This document shows, piece after piece, positions 1 through 7,951 of a stretch of DNA of 64,000 nt (position 1 is the first letter of the stretch; the number at the start of each line of letters is the position of its first letter). The translations under genes and the position numbers were made by a program. This DNA is from Lysobacter capsici (GTDB lineage: Bacteria > Pseudomonadota > Gammaproteobacteria > Xanthomonadales > Xanthomonadaceae). The notes under the pieces are model-generated. The model made no database searches and was not told where the DNA came from. It was given only the letters and a program-made list of their open reading frames with translations. The stretch is taken from assembly GCF_018732085.1 (NCBI RefSeq), contig NZ_CP076103.1, forward strand, positions 6,251,469 through 6,315,468. Reading direction: 5' to 3'.

Positions 1-189
1 GCCGGCCGTCCTGCGAGTCGTGGGTTCGGCCGGATCGAAGCGCGACGCGCCGGGCCCGAATGCTCCCGCACGGCGGCGGCGGCGTGCGCGCGGCAATGGC
101 GGACTTGGCCGCAGCAACGAAAGGACCTGCGCGCCCGGCGCGAAGGCCCTTCCGACGCGCGCGTGCATGCGCGCCCGCTGTCGCGATGC

Positions 190-408
190 TCAGTTGATGA
201 TGATTTCCGGCATCAACGGGCAGTTCTGCGGCGCGGCGCAGAGATTGTGCTGATGCGCGCAGACGCCGTAGTCGCCGCCGGTGGCGGTCATGCAGGCGTT
301 GTAGATGTCCATGCATTCGAAACAGCCGGCCGCCGAAGCGGTGGATGCGAAGCCGGCGGCGAACACGAACACGGCGGCGAACACGGTCTTGTGGCGAATG
401 GAACGCAT
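190..408 (-). CDS. Small exported six-cysteine protein, array copy 1
   Basis: A 72-residue protein with a clear Sec signal (hydrophobic residues 8-26 ending in STASA, predicted cleavage after residue 26). The mature part of about 46 residues has six cysteines, C29, C32, C39, C50, C57 and C63, i.e. CxxC-x6-C-x10-C-x6-C-x5-C, and a CPLMPE ending. It is the last of four tandem leftward paralogues that share signal peptide, length and cysteine spacing. The start is fixed by an AAGGAGA-type ribosome site a few bases upstream. Paired cysteines suggest a disulfide-stabilised periplasmic or secreted miniprotein. I do not recognise the family and assign no function. Confidence 0.75.
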   Translation of the reverse strand: MRSIRHKTVFAAVFVFAAGFASTASAAGCFECMDIYNACMTATGGDYGVCAHQHNLCAAPQNCPLMPEIIIN

Positions 409-454
409 ACGAACCTTCTCCTTGGTCGACAGCGGGAAACAACGGGGATGCGGG

Positions 455-673
455 TCAGATCTCCGGCATCAACAAGCAGCCCGCACGATCGGCGCAGACG
501 TTGTACTGATGCACGCAGAACCACTGCTCCGCATCGGGTTTCGACATGCAGTAGTCGTAGGTGTTCATGCATCCGTCGCAACGGGGATTGAACTGCGCCG
601 ATGACGCCGAAGCGAAACCCGCGGCGAACACGAACATCGCGGCCAACAACGTCTTGTGCTTGGAAATACGCAT
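455..673 (-). CDS. Small exported six-cysteine protein, array copy 2
   Basis: 72 residues. The signal peptide spans residues 1-26 (RISKHKTLLAAMFVFAAGFA core). Cysteines at 32, 35, 42, 53, 60 and 66 have exactly the spacing of the other full copies. The motif CMNTYDYCMSKPDA closely matches copy 3 (CMSTYDYCASQPDA), so copies 2 and 3 are the nearest in the mature region. An in-frame extension upstream to about position 775 is rejected because it is Arg-rich and lacks a ribosome site, while the chosen ATG follows AAGGAGAAAGG. Function unknown. Confidence 0.75.
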   Translation of the reverse strand: MRISKHKTLLAAMFVFAAGFASASSAQFNPRCDGCMNTYDYCMSKPDAEQWFCVHQYNVCADRAGCLLMPEI

Positions 674-825
674 AACGACCTTTCTCCTTGGTCCGTGCCG
701 GATGGGCGGGGACTGACGCTGCGTACGAACCGCCACGACGCGGACGATCGACGGCGATGCGGATGGCGACAGCAAACCGCCATCGGCGCGGACGCCGATG
801 GCGGGCGAGGCTGATCACATCGGCG

Positions 826-1041
826 TCAGATGGGCATGTACGGGCAGTTGTAGCGCCCGGCGCAGATGTTGTACTCGGTCACGCAGGCATCGATCGATGC
901 ATCGGGCTGGCTGGCGCAGTAGTCGTAGGTGCTCATGCACGATTCGCATCGCCAATCGAACGAGGCCGAGGCCGTCGAAGCGAATGCGGTGGCGAACACG
1001 AATGCGGCGGCGAACAACGTCTTGTGGCGGGTGATACGCAT
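826..1041 (-). CDS. Small exported six-cysteine protein, array copy 3
   Basis: 71 residues with signal peptide 1-26 (MRITRHKTLFAAAFVFATAF) and cysteines at 32, 35, 42, 53, 60 and 66, identical in spacing to copies 1 and 2. The end NCPYMPI corresponds to NCPLMPE of copy 1. The start lies behind CAAGGAGACAGGTCA. About 45 bases of leader upstream of the ATG are almost identical to the leader of copy 4, evidence of gene duplication that included the 5' region. Function unknown; export to the periplasm or outside is inferred from the signal. Confidence 0.75.
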   Translation of the reverse strand: MRITRHKTLFAAAFVFATAFASTASASFDWRCESCMSTYDYCASQPDASIDACVTEYNICAGRYNCPYMPI

Positions 1042-1194
1042 TGACCTGTCTCCTTGGTCGGTGCCGGAACGGCCGCGCCAGCATGCCCGTGGCGCTTGCG
1101 CCGCTATGTGACTGGGTTCACGCCTGAGCAAACCCTGCACCGATCGGGAACGCGGCGACCCGTGGACCCGACGCGATCGGCCTCGCCATCGGTG

Positions 1195-1401
1195 TCAGTC
1201 CCCTGTCACCGAGCAATGGAACAGGCGCATGCACCGCTCGTAGCGCTTCTGGCAGAGCAGCGCGACGGCATCGGGCTGCAACACGCATTGCTCGTAGTCG
1301 CTCACGCCCCCCGGATCGGGCTGCGCGGACGCCATCGAAGAAAATCCCGCGGCGAATACGAACGTGGCGAGCAAGCACCTCGTGTGCTGAGCGATGCGCA
1401 T
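1195..1401 (-). CDS. Diverged exported cysteine-rich protein, array copy 4
   Basis: 68 residues and the first gene of the leftward array. It keeps the FVFAAGF signal peptide and MASA cleavage site, but the CxxC pair of the other copies is gone: the mature region has only C39, C50, C57 and C63, in the conserved C-x10-C-x6-C-x5-C spacing. A further cysteine (C9) lies in the signal. Loss of exactly one putative disulfide partner set, with the rest retained, suggests functional divergence rather than decay. The ATG follows an AAGGAGACAGGTC leader. Function unknown. Confidence 0.7.
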   Translation of the reverse strand: MRIAQHTRCLLATFVFAAGFSSMASAQPDPGGVSDYEQCVLQPDAVALLCQKRYERCMRLFHCSVTGD

Positions 1402-1447
1402 GACCTGTCTCCTTAGGTCGGCGCCGGAACGGCCGCGCCAGCATGCC
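1401..1447 (-). repeat. Duplicated 5' leader of array copies 3 and 4
   Basis: The 46 bases before copy 4 are nearly identical to positions 1042-1087 before copy 3, sharing the CCGGCACCGAC and GAGACAGGTCA segments and differing at a few bases. It includes the ribosome site and probably the promoter or a leader structure, so the duplication unit was gene plus regulatory region. Confidence 0.7.
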
Positions 1448-1697
1448 TGCGGGAACACGCCACCGATGCGATTGGGCTCACGCATGCGGGCGTGGCGCCG
1501 CAGCCGCCCACGGCGGGCGAACACCATGCACACGAAGGTTCGATGCGCGTCCGAGAACCCCCGCCAGGCCCGTGCCGACAACCGCCCCCGGCACCCACGA
1601 TCGAAACATCGCGTTGCGTGGACACATCGCCGGCGTGCGTATCGCCGCGCGCGGATACCTTTTAGGATCGAAGGCCCTCACTGCCGTGGAGTTCGCG

Positions 1698-3023
1698 ATG
1701 CCCTGGTCCGATCGCGCGTCGATCTCGTTGTTGACCCTGGCCCTGTCGCTCGCGACGGCGACGTCCGTCCAGGCTCAGGCCGCTTCGGCGGACCCCGCGC
1801 GGATCGCCCAGGCCGCGCACGCGGTCAACGATCAGGTCGTCGGCTGGCGCCGCGACATCCACCAGCACCCCGAACTGGGCCAGCAGGAAGTGCGCACCGC
1901 CAAGCTTATCGCCGAGCAGCTGCGCAAACTCGGCCTGCAACCGCGCACCGGCATCGCCCACACCGGCGTGGTCGCGGTGCTCAAGGGCGGCAAGCCCGGG
2001 CCGAAGATCGCGATCCGCGCCGACATGGACGCGCTGCCGGTGACCGAGCCGGCCGGGCTGCCGTTCGCGTCCAAGGTCACCGCCGAGTACCGCGGCCAGC
2101 CCGTCGGGGTCATGCACGCCTGCGGCCACGACGCGCACGTGGCGATCCTGCTCGGCGTGGCGACCGCGCTGGTCGCGCAGAAGGACCAGCTGCCGGGCGA
2201 GGTGATGTTCGTGTTCCAGCCGGCCGAGGAAGGCCCGCCGGTCGCGGGCGCGCCGTTCGGCGCCAGGCTGATGCTCGACGAGGGCGTGTTCAAGGACTTC
2301 AAGCCCGAGGCGGTGTTCGGCCTGCACGTGTGGGCCGGATTGCAGGTCGGCGAGGTCGGCTATCGCAGCGGCCCGATGCTGGCCAGCGCCGACGAATGGA
2401 GCCTGACCGTGCGCGGCAAGCAGACCCACGGGTCGCGGCCGTGGGACGGGGTCGACCCGATCACCGTCGGCGCGCAGATCCTGCTCGCCAGCCAGAGCCT
2501 GATCGCGCGCCAGATCAACATCGCCGCGACCCCGGTGGTGCTGACCGCGGGCCAGTTCAACAGCGGCGTGCGCTTCAACATCATTCCCGACGAAGCCAAA
2601 TTGGTCGGCACCTTGCGCACCTTCGACGCCGGCGTGCGCGAGGACGTGATCGCGCGCCTGCGCCGCACCGCCGAGGATTACGCCCATGCGGCCGGCGCCA
2701 GCGCCGAGTTGCAGGTGGTCAACAACGCGCCGGCGACCGTCAACGACCCGGCGCTGACCCGGCGCGTGCTGCCGTCGCTGCAGCGCGCGGCCGGCGAGGA
2801 CCAGGTCAAGGAATCGGGGCTGGTGACCGTGGCCGAGGATTTCTCCCAGTTCGCCAACACCGTGCCGGGGTTCTATTTCTTCGTCGGCTCGACCGCGAAG
2901 GGAACCGACCCGGCGAAAGCACCGATCAATCATTCGCCGAACTTCATGCTCGACGAAGGTGCATTGGAGGTCGGCACGAAGACGATGTTGCAGGTCGCGC
3001 TGGATTATCTGCACGGGCCTTGA
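1698..3023 (+). CDS. Exported M20 family amidohydrolase (N-acyl amino acid or hippurate hydrolase type), copy A
   Basis: 441 residues with an N-terminal Sec signal (residues 8-28, ending VQAQA). It has the M20D aminoacylase-type metal motifs: HQHPELG near 55-61, RADMDALP near 108-114, HACGHDAH at 140-147 with the bridging cysteine, QPAEEG near 174-179 and FGLHV near 208. A C-terminal NHSPNF segment follows. Family members hydrolyse N-acyl or N-benzoyl amino acids, or peptides, with two divalent metals. The signal places this one in the periplasm or outside. I chose the ATG before the signal peptide; the 85 in-frame residues upstream are low-complexity and not family sequence. A close paralogue lies downstream. 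Substrate unknown. Confidence 0.9.
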   Translation: MPWSDRASISLLTLALSLATATSVQAQAASADPARIAQAAHAVNDQVVGWRRDIHQHPELGQQEVRTAKLIAEQLRKLGLQPRTGIAHTGVVAVLKGGKPGPKIAIRADMDALPVTEPAGLPFASKVTAEYRGQPVGVMHACGHDAHVAILLGVATALVAQKDQLPGEVMFVFQPAEEGPPVAGAPFGARLMLDEGVFKDFKPEAVFGLHVWAGLQVGEVGYRSGPMLASADEWSLTVRGKQTHGSRPWDGVDPITVGAQILLASQSLIARQINIAATPVVLTAGQFNSGVRFNIIPDEAKLVGTLRTFDAGVREDVIARLRRTAEDYAHAAGASAELQVVNNAPATVNDPALTRRVLPSLQRAAGEDQVKESGLVTVAEDFSQFANTVPGFYFFVGSTAKGTDPAKAPINHSPNFMLDEGALEVGTKTMLQVALDYLHGP

Positions 3024-3113
3024 GGCGTGAGCGAGCCCGTGCCGGGACGCGGCAGGCCCCGCACAAGCTGCGAGGCCGGCGACGCGACCTCGCCGGCGGC
3101 TGACGTCGCCTGT

Positions 3114-3159
3114 GATTTGATTTGATTTGATTTGGTTTCGTCTGGTCTGGTCTGGTCTA
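3114..3159. repeat. Two adjoining pentamer repeats (GATTT)4 and (GTCTG)3
   Basis: Four perfect GATTT units run directly into GGTTTC and then three GTCTG units. It lies in the spacer after amidohydrolase copy A. A possible slippage tract with no coding potential. Confidence 0.8.
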
Positions 3160-3203
3160 CAGCGATTCTCGCGCTTACTACAAGTAGCCTTGTTCCTACC
3201 TAC

Positions 3204-3341
3204 CGTCATTCCCGCGAACGCGGGAATCCAGTGCCTTTCGTGCGAGAACGCTTGAAGTCACTGGATTCCCGCCTTCGCGGGAATGACGACCTGGTGGGAT
3301 GACGCTGAAGTCTCTGGATTCCCGCCTTCGCGGGAATGACG
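3204..3341. repeat. Three copies of a 28-bp palindromic REP-like repeat
   Basis: Copies at 3204-3231, 3261-3288 and 3314-3341 of CGTCATTCCCGCGAAGGCG followed by GGAATCCAG. The first is in one orientation and the other two are inverted; copy 1 has GAACGC where the others have GAAGGC. Each can fold into a hairpin through CCCGC/GCGGG. The same element recurs at 60954-61238. REP-type intergenic palindromes are common in proteobacteria. The remainder of the 3024-3540 spacer holds no gene; a GGGAATC-type fragment lies at about 3443-3475. Confidence 0.85.
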
Positions 3342-3540
3342 GTAGGCGGGTTGCGCGGAAATCGTCCTAACGGAAATCGTTCCGACATCGCAACGACTCA
3401 AGCCTGGAAACGAGCCCCGAGCGCGGAACCGCTTTTCCCGAATCCCGACTCCCAATTCCCGCCCCAACCGACCAACGTAGCGCATCCCCACCGCCCCCCC
3501 ATCGGCTAGCATCGAACCTTTCCCGCCCGGAGTTCCGTCG

Positions 3541-4875
3541 ATGAAGCGTCCGCTGTCCGTCGCGTTGCGTTGCGCCCTGAGTCTCGGCGTCCTCGCCGCC
3601 CTGCCGCTGGCCGCCGCCGCGCAATCGAGCGAACGTCCCGAGGTCGCCGCCGCCGCGGCCAAGGTCAAGGCCGACGTGATCGCCTGGCGCCGCGACTTCC
3701 ATCAGCACCCGGAGCTGTCCAACCGCGAGGAACGCACCTCGGCCAAGGTCACCGAACACCTGCGCAAGCTCGGCCTCAAGCCGCTGACCGGGATCGCCCG
3801 CCACGGCGTGGTCGCGATCATCGAAGGCGGCAAGCCCGGCCCGAAGATCGCGATCCGCGCCGACATGGACGCGCTGCCGGTGACCGAGCAGGTCGATCTG
3901 CCGTTCGCCTCCAAGGCCACCGCGACCTTCCGCGGCGAAACCGTCGGGGTCATGCACGCCTGCGGCCACGACGCCCACACCGGCATCCTGCTCGGCATCG
4001 CCGATGCGCTGGTGGCGATGAAGAAAGACCTGCCGGGCCAGGTGATGCTGGTGTTCCAGCCCGCCGAAGAAGGCGCGCCGGCCAATGAGGAAGGCGGCGC
4101 CTCGCTGATGCTCAAGGACGGCCTGTTCAAGGACTTCAAGCCCGAAGCCATGTTCGGCCTGCACGTGTTCTCGACCCTGCCCGCCGGCCAGCTCGGCGTG
4201 CGCGGCGGGCCGCTGATGGCCGCCTCCGACCGCTTCAGCATCACCATCAAGGGCCGCCAGACCCACGGCTCCACCCCGTGGGGCGGGATCGACCCGATCG
4301 TCGCCGCCGCCGACGTGGTCGGCACCGCGCAGACCATCATCAGCCGCCGCACCAACATCGCCAAGCTACCGGCGGTGGTCACCTTCGGCTCGATCAAGGG
4401 CGGCATCCGCTACAACATCATTCCCGACGAGGTCGAAATGACCGGCACCATCCGCACCTTCGACGAAGGCATGCGCCAGGCGATCTTCAAAGACCTCAAG
4501 AACGTCGCCGACCACGTCAGCGCCGCGCACGGCGCCCACGCCGAAGCGCAGGTGCCCGACCAGGACGGCAACCCGGTCACCTACAACGACCCGGCGCTGA
4601 CCGCACGCATGCTGCCCAGCCTCAAGGCCGTGGCCGGCGACAAGAACGTGATCGAAATGCCGCTGGTGATGGGCGCGGAGGATTTCTCGTACTACGCCAA
4701 GGAAGTGCCGGCGATGTTCTTCTTCGTCGGTTCGACCGAAGCGGGCGTGGACCCGTCGACTGCGCCTAGCAACCATTCGCCGAAGTTCAAGCTCGACGAA
4801 AGCTCGCTGGACATCGGCCTGCGCGCGATGCTGCAGGTGACGCTGGATTATTTGAATGGGTCCAAGGCCGGGTGA
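3541..4875 (+). CDS. Exported M20 family amidohydrolase, copy B
   Basis: 444 residues with signal peptide 1-27 (LGVLAALPLAAAAQ). It carries the same metal-site series as copy A: HQHPELS, RADMDALP, HACGHDAH, QPAEEG, FGLHVF and NHSPKF. Long stretches are identical (GKPGPKIAIRADMDALPVTE, and FKDFKPEA with one change in what follows), so A and B arose by tandem duplication. Copy B carries a short insert (PANEEGGASLM) where A has a different loop, perhaps altering substrate choice. The start is the ATG behind the GGAGTTCCGTCG ribosome site. Predicted periplasmic metallo-amidohydrolase; exact substrate unknown. Confidence 0.9.
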   Translation: MKRPLSVALRCALSLGVLAALPLAAAAQSSERPEVAAAAAKVKADVIAWRRDFHQHPELSNREERTSAKVTEHLRKLGLKPLTGIARHGVVAIIEGGKPGPKIAIRADMDALPVTEQVDLPFASKATATFRGETVGVMHACGHDAHTGILLGIADALVAMKKDLPGQVMLVFQPAEEGAPANEEGGASLMLKDGLFKDFKPEAMFGLHVFSTLPAGQLGVRGGPLMAASDRFSITIKGRQTHGSTPWGGIDPIVAAADVVGTAQTIISRRTNIAKLPAVVTFGSIKGGIRYNIIPDEVEMTGTIRTFDEGMRQAIFKDLKNVADHVSAAHGAHAEAQVPDQDGNPVTYNDPALTARMLPSLKAVAGDKNVIEMPLVMGAEDFSYYAKEVPAMFFFVGSTEAGVDPSTAPSNHSPKFKLDESSLDIGLRAMLQVTLDYLNGSKAG

Positions 4876-4960
4876 GAGGCGGGTAAGCGGCAAGATTTGG
4901 AAGCCGCGCGCCGTCGTGCATGCCGGCTGATCGTCAGATCGCCGTCGGCCACGAACTATT

Positions 4961-5108
4961 GCCCCCTTTGAAAAAGGGGGCGAGCGCCCGGCGAAACCCA
5001 GTCGGCTGAACTTGGACCGGAGCGCGGGGGATTTGCTCTTGCCGGCAGATCGCCTCGCCTGCACAGCAAAAGCAAATCCCCCCCTAGCCCCCCTTTTTCA
5101 AAGGGGGG
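4961..5108. repeat. Composite 148-bp inverted-repeat element, copy 1
   Basis: It begins with the near-palindrome GCCCCCTTTGAAAAAGGGGG and ends with its complement CCCCCCTTTTTCAAAGGGGG. Inside are GCGGGGGATTTGCTC and the inverted partner GCAAAAGCAAATCCCCCCC. Further copies or parts are at 7321-7467, 15012-15141, 29417-29560, 47870-47914 and 48080-48157. It fills the 414-base spacer between amidohydrolase B and queF; I see no gene there. Nested inverted ends suggest a MITE-like or structured-RNA element (inference). Confidence 0.85.
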
Positions 5109-5289
5109 AACAGATGCGCGGCTGCTTGGAAGACCGTCGCTTTCATGTCGAAACAACCGGCAATCAGTGTTCTTGCGGCCACCGCGTCGAGCTGCCCACA
5201 GCAGCAGTGACGGCGGCCGCCGCCGCCCATCCCTCCGACCGCCCGATCCCACCCCGGTCCGCCCGAGCCGGAGCGGCTAAAATCCCCGC

Positions 5290-6102
5290 ATGACCTCCCA
5301 CGACCTCCCCCTCGGCCGCCACGTCGACTACCCGCGCGAGTACGACGCCTCGCTGCTGTTCCCGATCGAACGCGCGCTCGGCCGCGCTCACCTGGGCCTG
5401 CGCGACGACGCCCTGCCGTTCGTCGGCTACGACCGCTGGCACGCCTACGAACTGAGCTGGCTCGACCGCCGCGGCAAGCCGCGCGTGGGCACCGCGACCG
5501 TGTCGGTGCCGGCGACCTCGCCGCACCTGATCGAATCCAAGTCGCTCAAGCTCTACCTCAACTCCTTCAACGCGACCGCCTTCGACGACGAAGCCGCGGT
5601 GCTCGCGACGATCGCGCGCGACCTGTCGGCCGCGGCCGGCGCGACGGTCGAGGTCGCCTCCGGCCTGCCGGCGATCGGCGCGGACGAGCCCAGCGACTCG
5701 ATCGACGAGCTCGACGTCGCGATCGACGACTACGGCCCGCCCAAGGCCGAGCATCTGGCGATCGAGTCCGACACCCTCGTCGAGGAACGCCTGAGCAGCG
5801 CCCTGCTCAAGTCCAACTGCCCGGTCACCGGCCAGCCCGACTGGGCGCGCGTCACCCTCGCCTACCGCGGGCCGAAGCTCGACCGCGCCGCGCTGCTGCG
5901 CTATCTCATCTCCTTCCGCGACCACGCCGAGTTCCACGAACAGTGCGTCGAACGCATCCATGCCGACCTGAGCCAGCGCACCGCGCCGCAGTGGCTGTCG
6001 GTGGAAGCGCGCTACACGCGGCGTGGCGGACTGGACATCAATCCGTGGCGCGGCAGCCCCGGCCTGAGCCCGCCACGGGCCGGCCGCGACGAGCGCCAAT
6101 AG
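5290..6102 (+). CDS. queF: NADPH-dependent 7-cyano-7-deazaguanine reductase (preQ0 reductase)
   Basis: 270 residues, the length of the long bimodular QueF class. The enzyme reduces the nitrile of preQ0 to preQ1 in queuosine biosynthesis in the cytoplasm. Diagnostic segments are ESKSLKLYLNSFN (around 82-94, substrate and NADPH contact region) and SNCPVTGQPDW, with the covalent thioimide cysteine C177 and proton donor D184. FRDHAEFHEQCVERI lies in the C-terminal T-fold. No other que gene is adjacent. The start ATG is 10 bases after TAAAATCCC; a Shine-Dalgarno site is weak. The assignment rests on sequence signature and is secure. Confidence 0.97.
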   Translation: MTSHDLPLGRHVDYPREYDASLLFPIERALGRAHLGLRDDALPFVGYDRWHAYELSWLDRRGKPRVGTATVSVPATSPHLIESKSLKLYLNSFNATAFDDEAAVLATIARDLSAAAGATVEVASGLPAIGADEPSDSIDELDVAIDDYGPPKAEHLAIESDTLVEERLSSALLKSNCPVTGQPDWARVTLAYRGPKLDRAALLRYLISFRDHAEFHEQCVERIHADLSQRTAPQWLSVEARYTRRGGLDINPWRGSPGLSPPRAGRDERQ

Positions 6103-6271
6103 ACCGGTGCGCACATCGCCTACACAGGGCGTGTGCCACCGCGTAGCCGGCAAAAATCCGGGTGGAATCCGCTCATTCAGTTTCGTTATGGACGTTCACG
6201 CGGACGCTATGTCTTTTTAACAAGCGTCATGTCATGTTCCGCTTCGCCACTTCGGCAGGAGCCCTCAACCC

Positions 6272-6580
6272 ATGACTACCCCGGACAAGAAAGCCGATTT
6301 TTCCGATGTGCAAGGCGGTGTGTCTAGCACCGACGAAATCAAAGAGAAGGCCGACTTCAGCGACGTGCAAGGCGGCGTGAGCTCGACCGATCAGATCACC
6401 GGCGGTGGCGAGCAGACCTATACGGTCGAGAAGGGCGACACGCTTTCGCATATCGCCAAGCAGGTCTACGGCAAGTCGAGCAAGTGGAACGCGATTTTCG
6501 AAGCCAACCGCGACCAGCTCGACGATCCCGACAAGATCCAGCCCGGCCAGGTCCTCAAGATTCCGACCATCAACGACTGA
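6272..6580 (+). CDS. Small LysM domain protein with duplicated N-terminal 19-residue unit
   Basis: 102 residues. Residues 7-44 are two near-perfect copies of a 19-residue unit, each carrying KADFSDVQGGVSSTD. Residues about 49-98 form one LysM domain (YTVEKGDTLSHIAKQVYG ... IQPGQVLKIP). LysM binds glycan such as peptidoglycan. No signal peptide is visible, so location is uncertain; it resembles YgaU-type proteins in which LysM is C-terminal, but here the N-terminal part is the repeat rather than a BON domain. A GGCAGGAGCC ribosome site precedes the ATG. The downstream lipoprotein gene is 50 bases away and may be co-transcribed, ending at the terminator near 7200. Confidence 0.85.
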   Translation: MTTPDKKADFSDVQGGVSSTDEIKEKADFSDVQGGVSSTDQITGGGEQTYTVEKGDTLSHIAKQVYGKSSKWNAIFEANRDQLDDPDKIQPGQVLKIPTIND

Positions 6581-6630
6581 TCCGTCGACTGCGTTTCACC
6601 ATCATTGCCATCGTTCCCAGGAGATCCACC

Positions 6631-7143
6631 ATGTTGATCCGCACTCGTACGCATTACGCCGTCGCCGCCGCTCTGGTCGCCACGCTGGCGCTGGCCGGCT
6701 GCAAGAAGAAAGAAGAGGCCGCGCCGCCGCCGCCGGCCGCCGAAACTCCGGCGCCTGCTCCGGCCGAGCCCGCTCCCGCCCCGGCTCCGGTGGCTGCGAC
6801 CGCCACCGTCGCCAGCGTCGACCTGGGCAGCGCGATCGGCGCCGACAAGAAGGTCACCGCGGCAGCCGCGTCGTTCAAGCCGAAGGACACGATCTACGCT
6901 TCGGTCAGCACCAGCACCTCCGATCCGGCCGCGACCGTCGCGACCAAGCTCGGCGCCAAGTGGACCTTCCAGGACGGCCAGACCGTTCACGAAGATCCGG
7001 CGGCTGACGTGCAGGCCACCAATGGCGGCGTGACCGAATTCCACATCAACAGCCCGAAGGGTTTTCCGGAAGGCAAGTACAAGGTCGAAATCACTCAGGA
7101 CGGCAATGTCGTCCAGAGCAAGGAATTCGACGTCAAGAAGTAA
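6631..7143 (+). CDS. Predicted lipoprotein with Pro/Ala-rich linker and Ig-like C-terminal region
   Basis: 170 residues. The lipobox is LALAGC at about residue 23, followed by KKKEE, then a Pro/Ala-rich linker to about residue 62. The C-terminal half has alternating hydrophobic strands (TFQDGQTVHEDP, FPEGKYKVEITQDG, KEFDVKK) consistent with a small beta-sandwich ligand or stress-response fold. The start is taken at the ATG behind CAGGAGATCCACC; an upstream in-frame extension overlaps the LysM gene and lacks a signal. It probably sits in the outer membrane (the K+3 context does not mimic an Asp retention signal). No specific function recognised. Confidence 0.85.
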   Translation: MLIRTRTHYAVAAALVATLALAGCKKKEEAAPPPPAAETPAPAPAEPAPAPAPVAATATVASVDLGSAIGADKKVTAAAASFKPKDTIYASVSTSTSDPAATVATKLGAKWTFQDGQTVHEDPAADVQATNGGVTEFHINSPKGFPEGKYKVEITQDGNVVQSKEFDVKK

Positions 7144-7176
7144 GCGACTCTCTCCGCCTGACTGGGCGGGCAAGCC

Positions 7177-7209
7177 AGGGCGCGGCTTATTGCCGCGCCC
7201 TTTTTTTTT
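7177..7209 (+). terminator. Rho-independent terminator after lipoprotein gene
   Basis: A perfect 10-bp stem AGGGCGCGGC / GCCGCGCCCT with a TTATT loop, followed by nine T residues. It ends the LysM-lipoprotein unit. Confidence 0.95.
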
Positions 7210-7320
7210 GGCTTCGGTTTAGTGAAGGGAATGCTGCTTCGCGGTGGATGGACCGAATGCACTGGCTTCCAGCGCGAATGCACTCGCTCGCAGCAATCGC
7301 CCACCACCCCACGCAGCATT

Positions 7321-7467
7321 CCCCCCATTTGAAAAAGGGGGGTTAGGGGGGATTTGCTTTTGCTTTTCGCACCCCAAGGAGCGGAAGCAAAAGCAAATCC
7401 CCCGCGCTACAGCGACGATCACAAACGCGGCCCTCGCCGGGCGCCCGCCCCCTTTTTCAAAGGGGGC
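7321..7467. repeat. Composite inverted-repeat element, copy 2 (reverse orientation)
   Basis: It starts CCCCCCATTTGAAAAAGGGG, continues directly to GGGGGGATTTGCTTTTGC, then has the inverted GCAAAAGCAAATCCCCC. A roughly 50-bp spacer follows and it closes with GCCCCCTTTTTCAAAGGGGG. The long spacer is on the right, so the element is flipped relative to copy 1. It lies between the terminator and a leftward gene. Confidence 0.85.
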
Positions 7468-7480
7468 GATGATTGACGCA

Positions 7481-7882
7481 CTAAGCCCCCGGAAATTCCC
7501 CATCCACATACACCCACCGCCCATCGACCCGCGCGAACCGGCTGACCTCGTGCAGCCGCACCGCGCAGCCGCCGCCGATCCGATAGCGCGCGACGAACTC
7601 GACCACCGCCGCGTCCTCGCCCTCGCGCCGGTAGCGCTTGACCTGCAGGCCGAGCCACCGCACCGACGCATCGACCTCCAGCTCGGCCGGACAGGTGTCC
7701 GCATGCCAGCTCGCGCGCAGGTACTCCAGATCGCCGACCGCATACGCGCTGTAGCGCGAGCGCATCAGCTGTTCGGCGGACTCGGGCGCGGCCGCGCCGG
7801 CATGCAGCCGTCCACAACAGGCGGCGTAGCGGCGCACGGGGTCGCAGGGGCAGGCGGCGGGCAGGGGCAGGCGGGCGGTCAT
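7481..7882 (-). CDS. YchJ-like UPF0225 family protein
   Basis: 133 residues. The N-terminus carries the metal-binding CPCDPVRRYAACCGR cluster (SEC-C-like CxC...CC). The YchJ signature follows: SAEQLMRSRYSAYAVGDLEYL near 35-55, a WLGLQVKRY strand and an F-V-A-R-Y core. It is a small cytoplasmic family with a NTF2-like fold, proposed to bind zinc; biochemical role unsettled. It is divergent from the next gene, which carries a C-terminal SEC-C motif of the same kind. I chose the ATG at 7882 because the motif begins within ten residues. Confidence 0.88.
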   Translation of the reverse strand: MTARLPLPAACPCDPVRRYAACCGRLHAGAAAPESAEQLMRSRYSAYAVGDLEYLRASWHADTCPAELEVDASVRWLGLQVKRYRREGEDAAVVEFVARYRIGGGCAVRLHEVSRFARVDGRWVYVDGEFPGA

Positions 7883-7951
7883 GGCGTATTTTCAGCGCAG
7901 ACACGCCGCTGCGACTACCATGCGCGTCCCCCCCGCTGCACGAGTCCCCCC

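Noticed and set aside
5012..5293. A 93-codon ORF over the first composite repeat
   Set aside because: It consists of the repeat and its spacer, with no family signal.
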